NCBI GenBank assembly: GCA_035610365.1
Contig: CM069432.1
Location: forward strand, 10,788,001-10,852,000
Source of the DNA: Aquatica leii
Lineage: Eukaryota; Arthropoda; Insecta; Coleoptera; Lampyridae
DNA: 64,000 nt
Direction of reading: 5' to 3'
Of this stretch, positions 54,480-64,000 are shown one piece after another. The notes below the pieces were generated by a model. It was not told the DNA's origin and made no database searches. It was given only the letters and a program-made list of their open reading frames with translations. The position numbers and the translations under genes are program-made. Every line of letters starts with the position of its first letter. Position 1 is the first letter of the stretch.

Positions 54480-55300
54480 GTTTCGCAAGACATTGCAGCT
54501 TGCATCTTCAGAGTGGTGAATGTTACTGAAGGAAGAAGTGTAAGTGACGCTATTTATATTATTAGCGATTATCGTAATTAACGGACTTTGTTTTTTCCGT
54601 TATCGCTTGACTGACTTCGTTATTATTCGAAATCAGTGTTTGTGTCCTTTCCAAGAAGGTTGATCTTTGTCTTAAGAGGATATAATACTGGTAGCCAAGA
54701 TTTGCTGAGTCTTAAACAGTATTCTCGGTTCATATTACATGGATGTTTTTCTATTTCCACAGCTTCGCGAATTAGTATAGTAAAGTAAAAAGGGGTTCTA
54801 GTCAACGCTTTAGTTTCGTCAAAGTTTAGCGTATGTCCTTGGTTTCACACGCGTTCTGCCACTGCTGATTTTGTAACTCTGCGGTGTTTGCAGTCAGCCA
54901 TATGTTCTTTTACTCTAACTTCAATAGAGCGTCCCGTTAGTCCTATATAACTTGATCCACAGCAACAAGGTGTTTTGTAAACTCCGGCATGTTTTAGAGC
55001 CTCTTGTTTGTCTTTAGCAAATGTAAACCAAGTGTTCAGGGTACCCTTAGACGTAAAGACAGTTTTGAAATTATGTTTCTTTAGCACCCTGCTGTCGAAC
55101 CCATACAGTATGATAAATAAGCGGTGCTAGTAGGAGGTGATAAGTCTTCTTTGACTTTTGGATGTATTGCTCTTTTCCATGCGTTTTGGACCTTTTTGCA
55201 CCCGTATCCATTTTGTTGTAGGGACAGTGTTTTATTTTCTTTTTGTACGTTTTCATTATCTGACACTAAAGTATGTTGTTACGAGAAAATCAGGTTCCTT
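54480..55300 (-). pseudogene. Penelope-like element remnant (PLE-3)
   Basis: Minus strand: linker (NTWFTFAKDKQEALKHAG) and GIY-YIG nuclease start (GVYKTPCCCGSSYIGLTGRS then IEVRVKEHMADCKH) at 54845-55087, preceded by STAYLSYCMGST at 55090-55150. Downstream at 54490-54530 the CTCTGAAGATG...GAAACGTC string (hammerhead-like) occurs. The 54560-54740 part matches 30850-31010 of PLE-2 closely. Confidence 0.85.
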
Positions 55301-56469
55301 GAGTTGAACCGCCAAGAGTAAATTGTTACGCGGGTCTTCTTGTAACAAAACAAAGCAACGGCTAGCACGGCTTCTTTGGAGAGGGATCGCAGGCTTTGTT
55401 ATGTGAAATTATAACATAAATCTAAAAAAAGGCGCCAAGACGATGAAAGATTAAGTTAGGGAGATACCGTCTAACTCTATCCGTAACTGGAAAAGAATAA
55501 ATAACATCACATAAGTAATAACACAGAATATATATATTTATTTTATCACAGAAGATGAAGAAAGTATATAAAGATAAGTTTTCGCCAATATTTATAGATG
55601 GGTCGAATGAATTATAAGTTGCGCCGAATAGTGAGCAACACATCGTAAAACAAGCTGACTCTGTCAGTCTAAACTTTTACATAAACATAACGTCTGAATT
55701 TATATTTGCAAATCTTAAAATTGTAGAAAAACAAACAATTTAAGCCTTCGAGACTCAACGCGCATGCTTATGAGTTCGTGAAGCACAAAAACATTATTAA
55801 TTGTGTTAACTTACTCACAATTAGGGTTTATCCAGTTGGACATTAGCTAATCTCCGTACTTGAGTTACCTAAAAAGTATTATTAAACCCAATGTAAACGA
55901 GCATATAAATGTTACTTAACAGCAGAAATTTCCCCAGTGTTTGTCGTACTTAATCTTTACAAGAGGGATAATCCTGCAGGTTTCCAACCCTTGACGGTGT
56001 TATGAATAATGTGACGTCATGGAACGAGGCCACCTCCTAGTTATCTTCGGTGATAACGGTAAACATTTGGTGGGTACTAATACCCGCTACAGACAATTAG
56101 CAGAGTGAAATTAAACCCCCAATAAAGAATCTAAAGGTGAAGGTTGCCCCGGGCGTAAAAGTACAGAACTCGTAGATGGTCGCGCAGGAAGTGAAGTAAA
56201 GGTGCTGTCTAAAATTTGACAGTCTCGGCGAAAGAGTAGGGGAATTCTCCTGACAAATTTCATACTTGAAGATAAATTTTTCATACTCGCGAATTGAACT
56301 ACTAATTTTTACATAACAAATCCCCCCCCCCCCCGCAACATAAAAACCTGGGAAGTGGACACTAGCTAAAGGCTTAAACCTGTAATATGCGGTCTCCCCC
56401 GACAATTCAACGCCGTATCAAAATTTTAAATAAACACGCGAGATTTGCCATTGCAAAAAAATGCCTATC
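55301..56469. other. No gene seen; 13-C run
   Basis: Intronic sequence with no recognisable element. A run of 13 C lies at 56322-56334 and probably belongs to the neighbouring Merlin element's end. Confidence 0.4.
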
Positions 56470-57530
56470 TATGTACAGTTCTGATATCGTTTAGAAAAGC
56501 TAAAAATAAATCTTGGTTGTTTTTTCTTAACATTCTCCAACAAAAATGGTCCAAATGACTCTGAAAATGTTTCACTGGAACGCCCCTCATTTTTTTAGTA
56601 TGCGAACTTTTGCGTTCAGCCACGACCGTTCTATCGCTTGTGTATGAGCTCCTGTGACTGGATCCACAAAATTCTGTTAGTAGTTGACTGTTTCGTGATG
56701 GTATCCGACTTGGTGCAAATTGCTATAAGCCCTCCACTCATCGGAATGAATAACCGACCCCAGTTGTACTTCTCGTTGAATTATTGGCAGTAAGGTGGCC
56801 CGGTCACGTCGATGAACATAAAAATAGCGACAATCATAGCCTTGTTTCAGCCCAAAAACCCATGGACCGTTTTTCTCGCCCTATGATTTATGTTCTCGAT
56901 TTCAGTATCGCTGTCTTCAGACAATGCTGCCCTGTCACCTTCCAACATTCTTCCGCGATTATATTTTCGGCGGCTCGCGAATCCCGCCTCGTCGATTTGA
57001 ATGGGACGAGTTTTGGTGCCTACCATTTGCGCTCGTCTAGAGACAATCCCGGTGCACACTTTTCGGCACATGTTGTACCAATCAGTTAAGGTGTGTTGCG
57101 ATTTTCCAGTAAGATCTTCTGCAGTAGCCATCGGAATTTCATGCACGAACATAAACGCCAACTCCAATATGTCGCTAAGGGTCAATCTGCAGTTCAATCT
57201 GTTGTTGTCATCGGTGTAGTGGAAATATTGGTTTCCTTTTCTTACGGAACGGGTCACTTGACAACCTTTAGTTGGACAACGAAGAACAGGTCTAAATTCT
57301 CCATTTCGATCCCGTCTCCTCTTATCCTGCATAACAGCTCCACATCGATGGCAAGGGTCAGCTTGTTGCGGCTGATCCAGGAGACTGTTGTTGCGTAAAA
57401 ATGTAACTGCAGTTTCTTCGTTTAAAATAATGGTTTGGTACAATTCCTTCGGCAACATTGTTGGCCAGAAAATGATTATTACTAGAATGATTACCAACCA
57501 CTTCATTTTAGCTCCTTTTATATCCCTCAT
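56470..57530 (-). pseudogene. Merlin-type (IS1016/ISXO2-like) transposase
   Basis: Minus-strand transposase. The N-terminal part includes a Cys-rich finger (CHRCGAVM ... LRCPTKGCQVTRSVRKGNQY). A catalytic region follows (RPIQIDEAGFASRRKYNRGR, first Asp), then, after a one-base break at a T5 run (56870-56874), GLKQGYDCRYFYVHRRDRAT, GSVIHSDEWRAYSNL (second Asp) and THTQAIERSWLNAKVR-type tail with Glu. After a second break at T7 (56590-56596) come MRGVPVKHFQSHLDHFCWRM and NNQDLFLAFLNDI. There is a stop in the last third (VNY-stop-QNFVD). The first Met region includes a hydrophobic stretch from a tandem repeat, so the true start is probably near 57450. Confidence 0.85.
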
Positions 57531-57705
57531 TACATTAATTATCTGCTTTTCTCTAATAAAACAATCATTAACTAGATCAGGTACTTACAGTACATTCATT
57601 ATGCTCCTTTTATATCCCTCATTACACTAATTTCTTGCATTTCTTTAATCAAACAATCATTAACTACCTATATCAGGTACTTACAGCACATTTATTGAGT
57701 AATGT
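57510..57705. repeat. Two-copy tandem repeat of about 93 bp
   Basis: TGCTCCTTTTATATCCCTCA begins copies at about 57510 and 57600; each runs through AAACAATCATTAACTA and CAGGTACTTACAG. Confidence 0.8.
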
Positions 57706-57723
57706 TTACAAAAATGTCAAGAC

Positions 57724-58469
57724 TCAGGTAGACCGCATACTACAGTAGCACCAGCTAAAGTCAATAATAGAAATGTAGGGATACGCCAAGGACAGAACCC
57801 TAAAATCCAAAACCAACCCAAATACAATAACACCCAACCCAAGAAGAAACATAGATGAAAGAGGTTTTCCCAATTTGCTAAGCATCACCAAACAAATGTG
57901 TCCAAAAGTCGCTTGAAGCGGAATAATACTCGCCAGAACCAAAAACTCAACCAACAGAAGAGAAGTATCAGAACAGGTACTCGTTGGTAGTCGACAACAG
58001 TCTTTATGCTATAAGCAAGAGAACAACGCAGTCCCATAGACCTCACTGACAGACCTAAGCAAACTAAGAGAAAAAAGAAGAAATACAGGAATGAAAGAAG
58101 TTTAGACCACGGTCAAGGACAACGCCCTAAAATCTCTTGAAACCCCAACTCATGAATGGCAATCCCGCTCTGAATATAAATCCTATGAAATCCCTCTAGG
58201 AAAAGGACAAAGGCACTATAGGAAAATGGGAAAAGAACGGTACCCCCAACCACGAGACTGGGAAACAACCCAGGAATCCTATCGCAGCCTAAGGTTTCCT
58301 CGTTGAAGTGCCGGACGATTGTGTGGCGTCGAAGTCTTAACCACACCTCAAGTCCACGCGACAAGATGTCAAAGCGCGTCGTTGGGCCCCCCCAACGTTA
58401 GCCCACACAAGCGCACGTCACCGCAACCAGTACTCGCTTATCAACAATAGTCTTCCTCTCACCTAGGAA
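57724..58469. other. Unclassified repeat-like sequence
   Basis: Contains motifs such as GGACA(G/A)(A/C)(A)CCCTAAAAT in two places (57790 and 58120) and polypurine tracts, but no protein or terminal repeat was recognised. Confidence 0.35.
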
Positions 58470-58905
58470 GTATTCTGATCCACGACCAGAGGGAACTTCA
58501 CTATTATTCAAATATAAAATGCTATCGATAGACAAAGGAAAACGCTTTCTAACAAGCCCAAGTTTGTTAAATTCCGTTAAACTGACATTTGAAAAAAATA
58601 TATTTAGATGTCTCCCCACTATTTTATTTTTTAAAATCACCGCAAGAACTTTTTAATGAAATATTTTCTAAATTATTTGAGGATTATACATGATGTATTT
58701 TAAATACCTCCTAAAGAAACCGATTACAGAAATAATTCCAACTTTTTATTTAAGCATGGCCATTACGCTCCCTGGCGGTAATTTTAGAAGCTTTTTCCAG
58801 GCACCTTCCTAATGAAACTTTTATCCCTAAATTTGAGTGACGATTTGTTCCTGAGATATGACCGGTGGCGATTCTTAGTTTCCCACCCGGTACAAAGCAA
58901 AGTAT
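58470..58905 (+). repeat. Diverged inverted repeat, right arm
   Basis: Inverted partner of 51530-51950, about 6.5 kb apart. Confidence 0.75.
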
Positions 58906-59030
58906 AGAAACAATTCAGTAGTTTCATTCGGAAGACGGCACTTTCATGTTTGTGTAACAATTTTATCCATTGCGCATTACGCTGGGAGTCAATTGAAATG
59001 GTGGGATGGGACAAAACATTTGCAAAATCA
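58900..59030. repeat. Foldback arm left of LINE-B
   Basis: AGTATAGAAACAATTCAGTA at about 58901 and following sequence recur as the reverse complement at 62136-62262, so LINE-B sits near the centre of an inverted repeat of about 110-bp arms. Confidence 0.7.
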
Positions 59031-62000
59031 GTCAAGTCTTCTTCTTCTCGAGTCCTTAAACCAGAAGTTTCATATGTCCTTCCAGTGGCGGGCACAGGCT
59101 ATGGCCCTGTCGGTGGCTGCGGTGAGGTCCTCCATGGTGCATTTTTCGTCGAGGAGTCGGCAGATCGGAAGATGTTCCATGGTCTGTCCTTCCCCGCAGT
59201 CGCATAAATCGCTGTCGCTAGAGTACCCCCACTTGGTCATGTTGACTTTGGATCTGCCAGTTCTAGTGCGTAGGCGGTTTAGGCTTTTCCACGTAGTCCA
59301 GTCCAGATCACCGCCAGCGGGTAGGTGTTCTCCCACTTCTAGGCTGGTACCGTCGATTGCGTCGGTGTTTTTAACGCGTTCGCGCCATGAATCCAACCTC
59401 GCTGCTTTAGCTGTTGAGTCCAGGGGTTTCTCGGGTATGAAGCTTTTTCGGGATTTTAGGCGTTTGTCGACGTTGGTATGGCCGTACAATGGATGTCTGG
59501 GGTCCTCTAGTTGCCTCAGTTTTTCCCGCCTACTCGCTACATTTCTTCTTATGTCTGGTGGAGCAATACCGGCTAATAGGTAGAGGCTATTGATGGGTGT
59601 CGGTTTCAGGCATCCCGTGATGTAGCGACAGCTCTCGTTGAGCACCGGGTCGAGTTTTTTGGCATGAGATGACCGCTCCCAAACTGGGCACGCAAATTCT
59701 GCTGTGGAGTAGCAGAGTGCGAGTGCAGTAGAGCGCAGGGTGGTCGGGTTGGCGCCCCACTTGGTGTTAGCCAGTTTTCTGAGGATATTGTTCCGAGCGC
59801 TGACTTTCCCCTTCGTCTTTTCCACGTGGGCCCTATAAGTCAGGGTCCGGTCGAGGACGACTCCGAGGTACACTGGGTTCTGGTGGTGTTCTATTTCCGT
59901 ACCATTCCAGGTGATGCGTAACTTCCGGTTTGCTTCCCGATGGCGCAGATGGAAAGCAGTTACCTGTGTTTTGGTCGGATTTGGTCTCAGGTAGTTCTTG
60001 CTGTAGTAGGATGAGAGGTTCGATAGAGCAGATGTAAGGACTCTCTCGATGGTGGTGAACTCTTTCTCCTGTGCTGTGACGCACAGATCGTCAGCATATA
60101 AGAAACTCCTGCAATTAGGGTGGATGGGCTGATCGTTGGTGTAGATATTGAAGAGAGTCGGTGCTAGCACACTTTCCTGAGGGAGGCCGTTCTGTTGCCG
60201 TCTCCAGCGGCTCTTCTGCTTGCAGAGTTCTACATAGAATCGTCTGTTTTCCAATAGCGATTTGATGACTTGCACTAGGTGGTAGTCGTGTGTCATGTCG
60301 TAGATCTTCGAGAGGAGCATCCTATGGTTCACAGTATCGTATGCAGCTGAGAGATCTACAAATACTGCGCCTGTGATTTTCCCTTTGTCAAAACCATCTT
60401 CTATGTGCTGGGTGAGGTTGAGTGTCTGTCCCGTGCAGGATTTGCCCGGGCGGAAGCCAGCTTGTTCTGGGATTAGGTGTTCTTCGATCAGGGGAGACAG
60501 ATGGTTCAGGATGAGACGTTCATAGAGTTTGTGAAGGTGGCAGAGAAGTAATATTGGTCTGAAGTTTTTGGGGTCCGAGGCGTCTTTGCCCGGTTTTAGA
60601 AGGGCAATGACGCGTGCCTGCCGCCATAGCTTCGGGATGTTATATGAAGAAGAGCAGTTCTTAAACAGCTCTAATATCCACTCTCTTGTCCTTGGTCCGA
60701 AGTGTTTTATTTGTTCTGAGCAAATGTCGTCCATTCCAGCCGCTTTACCATTTTTCAGGTTCTTAATACAGATGTTGAGCTCTTCCATGGTGAAGGTGGT
60801 ATTGAAGCTGTTGTTTTCTTTGCCAGGTTGTCGCTTGATCCTCATCTTAGGTTGTTTAGTTAGTGCTTTCCCGTTTAGAAGGAGTTGGCTTGCAACCTGG
60901 TTTGCAGTGACATTTTGGTGTTGTTCAGCCTTTTTGGGGTCGTTGCTTAGCTTCTTGATGGTGAGCCAGGCTTTCCTACTGCTGTGGGTCATGTCCACAC
61001 TTTCAATCATGTTTTGCCATGACTTCTGTCTTTCTTCCTGTATCTTTAGTGCTAGTTCTGTACCAGATGCAATGGTGCTATCCGAGAACGGGTTTGCTTG
61101 GAATAGCTGTTGGTACTTCTGATATTCGTCTATCATCTCATGGGAGAGTCCTGGCACGTAGCTGGTTCTACATCCTCGTGGTATGTTCTTTCTGGATGCA
61201 GTACGTACGGCGTCAACGAACAGGTTGTAGTTGGTCTGTGACGGTTCGATGTTTGCCACTTTCGTGTCCAGGTCCTCTGCAAATCCTGTCCAGTCTGCTT
61301 TTTTGAAGTTGAAACGGCGGCGGAATGGGGCCGTGATTGGTGTGACTGCTGGTGATGCGCTAATGGATATCGGCCTGTGCTGTGTGTGTGGTATGGGTTC
61401 CAGCACGGCTTTATTGCAGAGGTCAGCGATGTTGTTGCTTACGAAGGCTAGGTCTGGGTTGTACCCCCGTTTCCATCTAGAACTGTTGAAGGACTTCGGG
61501 TGTTTGGGGTCGTGGATTAGACTGAGGTGGTTTGCATCGCTCCACGTCTCAACAAAGTCGCCATTTTCATCTGTTTTGGCGTAGTCCCAGTTGACGTGGT
61601 GACTGTTAAAGTCACCGATGATGATGTGAGTCTTGTTCCGATCGAAGTTTAGCGGTTTAGCGAAGTCAAACCGTTCCCCGGGTGGCTTATAGACCGAGGT
61701 GATAGAGATGCTGTCCAGTTCCACTGTCAGGATTTCGATGTTGTTGGCTTGAGACATGTTGGCCGTCTTGACGATGAGATCGCTCTTCGTGAAGATGGCG
61801 CTACCGTATTTCTCGTGCTGGCACTCTAATATTAGCTTCATACCAAGGATCCGTGGGCGGTTGTTGTTTTGGCCTCGGTGGGTCTCTTGCAGACAGAGCA
61901 CATGACATTTGTGGTCCGTGCAGATTTTTGCCATAATGTCTTGTTTGGCTCCTGTGAGCCCCTCGACGTTAGCAGAGATGACAGTCAGTGCCAGCCCTGG

Positions 62001-62135
62001 AAAGGGCCCTTTGGGGTGACACTGATGCACTGTGCTGGTAGGCATAGTAACGCTGTTTGGTTAAGGTGAGTAGTAGGATTCGCAGATTCAAAATCTGACA
62101 GGGGTCGCGACGAGAACGCTCCTACTTTGTCAAGT
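59031..62135 (-). mobile_element. LINE-B, APE-type non-LTR retrotransposon, intact
   Basis: Sister of LINE-A. Flanked by a 7-bp direct repeat gtcaagt (59031-59037 and 62129-62135), a likely target-site duplication. 3' (GAA)n tail on the minus strand. The 5' leader is only about 85 bp before the ATG, with no ORF1. Confidence 0.92.
59070..62045 (-). CDS. LINE-B endonuclease/reverse transcriptase, 991 aa
   Basis: Intact ORF. Residues 1-220: apurinic/apyrimidinic endonuclease-like domain (VISANVEGLTGAKQDI, CLQETHRGQNNNRP, HIIIGDFNSHHVNWDYA) that nicks the target. About 430-760: reverse transcriptase (NFRPILLLCHLHKLYERLIL, FRPGKSCTGQTLNL, SFLYADDLCVTAQ with catalytic Y-A-D-D). C-terminus: Cys/His knuckle CDCGEGQTMEHLPIC. 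Likely product copies and inserts its own RNA in the nucleus. Lies antisense within an ABCA intron. Clade (Jockey/CR1-like group) not settled; possibly still active, as the frame is complete. Confidence 0.95.
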   Translation of the reverse strand: MPTSTVHQCHPKGPFPGLALTVISANVEGLTGAKQDIMAKICTDHKCHVLCLQETHRGQNNNRPRILGMKLILECQHEKYGSAIFTKSDLIVKTANMSQANNIEILTVELDSISITSVYKPPGERFDFAKPLNFDRNKTHIIIGDFNSHHVNWDYAKTDENGDFVETWSDANHLSLIHDPKHPKSFNSSRWKRGYNPDLAFVSNNIADLCNKAVLEPIPHTQHRPISISASPAVTPITAPFRRRFNFKKADWTGFAEDLDTKVANIEPSQTNYNLFVDAVRTASRKNIPRGCRTSYVPGLSHEMIDEYQKYQQLFQANPFSDSTIASGTELALKIQEERQKSWQNMIESVDMTHSSRKAWLTIKKLSNDPKKAEQHQNVTANQVASQLLLNGKALTKQPKMRIKRQPGKENNSFNTTFTMEELNICIKNLKNGKAAGMDDICSEQIKHFGPRTREWILELFKNCSSSYNIPKLWRQARVIALLKPGKDASDPKNFRPILLLCHLHKLYERLILNHLSPLIEEHLIPEQAGFRPGKSCTGQTLNLTQHIEDGFDKGKITGAVFVDLSAAYDTVNHRMLLSKIYDMTHDYHLVQVIKSLLENRRFYVELCKQKSRWRRQQNGLPQESVLAPTLFNIYTNDQPIHPNCRSFLYADDLCVTAQEKEFTTIERVLTSALSNLSSYYSKNYLRPNPTKTQVTAFHLRHREANRKLRITWNGTEIEHHQNPVYLGVVLDRTLTYRAHVEKTKGKVSARNNILRKLANTKWGANPTTLRSTALALCYSTAEFACPVWERSSHAKKLDPVLNESCRYITGCLKPTPINSLYLLAGIAPPDIRRNVASRREKLRQLEDPRHPLYGHTNVDKRLKSRKSFIPEKPLDSTAKAARLDSWRERVKNTDAIDGTSLEVGEHLPAGGDLDWTTWKSLNRLRTRTGRSKVNMTKWGYSSDSDLCDCGEGQTMEHLPICRLLDEKCTMEDLTAATDRAIACARHWKDI

Positions 62136-62262
62136 TGAGTCTTATTTGTCAATTTTTCATTGCACATTATGCTACGAAGTGAACTGCACGAAGACAATTA
62201 TCTTACACAAATTTACTCGAGTGAAAGTACTGAATTGTTTCTATACTGTGGTACAAACAGAA
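62136..62262. repeat. Foldback arm right of LINE-B
   Basis: Reverse complement of 58900-59030 with divergence (shared AGTATAGAAACAATTCAGTA). Confidence 0.7.
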
Positions 62263-62563
62263 GAGGCAGACTCAGAACAACACACCTGGTAGTGTGAGAA
62301 TATGAACACAGGGAATGTGAACCAGAACAATTTTCCAAAGAAGTTGAAAAAAGAAAAAGAAAATCGTACTTCAAGGTCTAAACTGAGAGTGCTAGAAAAC
62401 TTACACTTACTACATTGTAGATGTAATTTGTATTTACGTGCTAAATATTTGGCTCTTGTTCAGATAGCGCACGCCAAAAACCGTCTGCAAACATGTCTCT
62501 GTCGTTTTCGTCTCAGCATTTTAGCCAAGAATGCACAACTTAATAAGTGTTCGTTTTTTTTAG

Positions 62564-63941
62564 CTACACTTGCTATGGTAGTCGGCATCCTCACGTGGAT
62601 TATATCATACGTGGTTCCTGATGGCATACTTGAACAAAACCCCAACATGAAGCTGTACAAAAAATTGTTGTTGGCACTTTTTCCTAACACCGCTTTAAAT
62701 TACGGATACGGTGCAATATCAATATACGAAACTAGAGGTGAAGTCATACAACAATAAAATTTCTAAATAACGATTTATTTTGAAAACAGAAATTGGTTCA
62801 AACTGGAGCAATTTGTTTAACTCTCCGAGTGGAGGAAACGATGATGTCACGATGGGACACGTTTTTATAATGTTTATCGTAGATATTATTCTATACTTAT
62901 TAATAACGTTGTATTTTGAAAATGTCATGCCAGGACCTTACGGGCTTTCTAAGCCTATAAACTTTCCAATTATGGTAAGGTTAACTGTAGCTTTACTTTT
63001 TGTAAAGTTAAGCTTGTAGTGGATTTTTGATACAATCTCGCGGAGAAGCTCTCGCGTTGTGGATAATGAAGAAGAAGACAATTTAAAGCAATATTCGAAA
63101 ATTGAGGACGCGCCTAATTTAAATCCTGGTATACAAATTAAAAAATTGTATAAAGTTTTTGGAAATCAATCTGCTGTGAACGGGTTTTCTATTGATATAT
63201 ATGAAGGACAGATTACTGCTTTGCTTGGTCATAATGGAGCGGGAAAGACTACAACAATGTCTATAATAACTGGTACCTACTACAATTTTTATCATTTTTA
63301 TAAGTTATCAATCTTTTGTGTTAGGAATGATAAGTGCAACAAGCGGGAAGGTCTTAATTAACAATAACGACATTAGACATAATATGAAAAAAGTTCGAAG
63401 TTCTTTGGGTCTTTGCCCACAACATAACTTACAATTTACAGATTTAACAGTACTGGAACATCTTTTATTCTTTGGAATGGTAAGGTTTGTTTTTTTATTA
63501 TAGTTTTTAATACATTTTTGATTTAGTTGAAAGGTTTCTCTTATAAAGAGGCTCAGTTAAAAGCTCTAAATCTACTAGAACGTATGAATCTTGTTCAAAA
63601 GAAAAACTGTCTGGTGTCTGCCTTGTCTGGGGGAATGAGAAGAAAGCTGTCACTGGCGATTTCTCTTATTGGAGATTCCAAAGTGAGTTTCTTTTAAAGT
63701 TGTAACAGTTATTTATTGTTACATTGTTAGGTATTGATACTTGATGAACCTACTTCTGGTCTCGATCCTGAAGCACGTAGGGAGATATGGGATTTGTTAC
63801 TTTCAATGAGGGGATCTCGCACTATAGTTATTACTACACATTTTATGGAGGAAGCTGATGTTCTTGGGGATCGTATTGCAATTATGGATCATGGGCGTTT
63901 AATATGTTATGGCACATCCATGTTTTTGAAAAAGGAATTTG
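62564..63941 (+). CDS. ABCA-family transporter, six exons with NBD1
   Basis: Exons 62564-62737, 62790-62974, 63020-63272, 63325-63479, 63527-63682 and 63731-63941, all with GT donors and AG acceptors and phases that join in frame. They encode the last helices of transmembrane domain 1 ([31 protein letters not shown]), an acidic linker ([10 protein letters not shown]) and the first nucleotide-binding domain: Walker [12 protein letters not shown]-loop PQHN, signature [10 protein letters not shown], Walker [19 protein letters not shown] and H-loop [20 protein letters not shown]. The last exon ends KKEFG at a GTAAGTG donor, and the gene runs off the window, so the second half (TMD2-NBD2) is outside. 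No frame damage is seen. Plasma or organelle membrane lipid transporter by family. Confidence 0.95.
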
Positions 63942-64000
63942 GTAAGTGTATTATGATTTGTTTCGCTCAAGCGTTACTATTCAGGATTCAGTAAACGGTG

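Larger units (their letters stand above)
47696..62563 (+). other. ABCA intron, about 14.9 kb, packed with transposons
   Basis: Donor GAC|GTAAGT at 47696, acceptor TTTTTTTTAG|CTACAC at 62563. Splicing in phase joins FFSR to the [16 protein letters not shown] segment, as in other ABCA proteins. Inside lie LINE-C, copia, Penelope, Merlin, an inverted repeat pair and LINE-B. The first 1.1 kb (47760-48880) shows no gene. Confidence 0.85.

Noticed and set aside
62302-62563. Open frame upstream of the ABCA exon at 62564 (start MNTGNVNQNNFPKKLKKEKE)
   Set aside because: It is in frame with the exon only by chance. A strong polypyrimidine-AG acceptor lies at 62563, the upstream residues do not resemble ABCA proteins, and exon b joins directly to 62564 in phase.

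Overview
This window is an insect (arthropod) nuclear genome segment. It is AT-rich, has very short introns (47-52 bp) and is built mostly of transposable elements. The only clear host gene is an ABC transporter of subfamily A (ABCA) on the + strand. Two exons lie at 47147-47695 and six more at 62564-63941, separated by one intron of about 14.9 kb that is filled with transposons. The gene is cut by the right edge of the window, and no upstream exon was recognised.

The centrepiece is a complete-looking Polinton/Maverick (9228-24323, about 15.1 kb), a virus-like giant DNA transposon with long terminal inverted repeats (TIRs) carrying 53-bp tandem repeats. In order it has a left cluster of unknown small genes (9520-11118 +), a D-V-Q-G family gene (11152-11597 -), major capsid protein (-), minor capsid protein (-), adenovirus-type protease (-), a phospholipase-A2 virion protein (-), packaging ATPase (+), a DUF8207-type protein (+), an LDKFGRH-type protein (+), chromodomain integrase (+), protein-primed DNA polymerase B (-), a second D-V-Q-G gene (+), and two paralogous signal-peptide proteins, the second with a membrane anchor (+). 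Capsid, protease, ATPase, integrase and polymerase together form a virion-making and integrating module. The paired unknown genes at the two ends are the least described part.

Layout left to right: Helitron helicase remnant (430-2075); decayed LINE RT (2160-3520) split by LINE-A (3521-6611); hAT fragment (7966-8740); Polinton nested between two AAGACC-rich repeat segments (8931-9140, 25150-25355); hAT/ZBED remnant with a nested insertion (26404-29415); Penelope-like fragments (29460-33150); tyrosine recombinase remnant; a Tc1 element split by a pogo-like element (34815-38880); a mariner-like remnant; a piggyBac scrap; a heat-shock-element/TATA promoter-like segment (40935-41080); a young Ty3/gypsy element with two 245-bp LTRs (41935-47084); then the ABCA gene. 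Its giant intron contains LINE-C, a copia remnant, a Penelope fragment, a Merlin element, a widely spaced inverted repeat and LINE-B (intact 991-codon ORF).

Most clearly legible reading frames outside the ABCA exons (Polinton, gypsy, LINE-A, Merlin) are broken by one-base changes in A/T homopolymers, nearly always one base too few. This may be systematic consensus error in a long-read assembly rather than biological decay, so 'frameshifted' calls below should be read with that in mind. Positions and readings come from manual inspection of the sequence; no database search was run.
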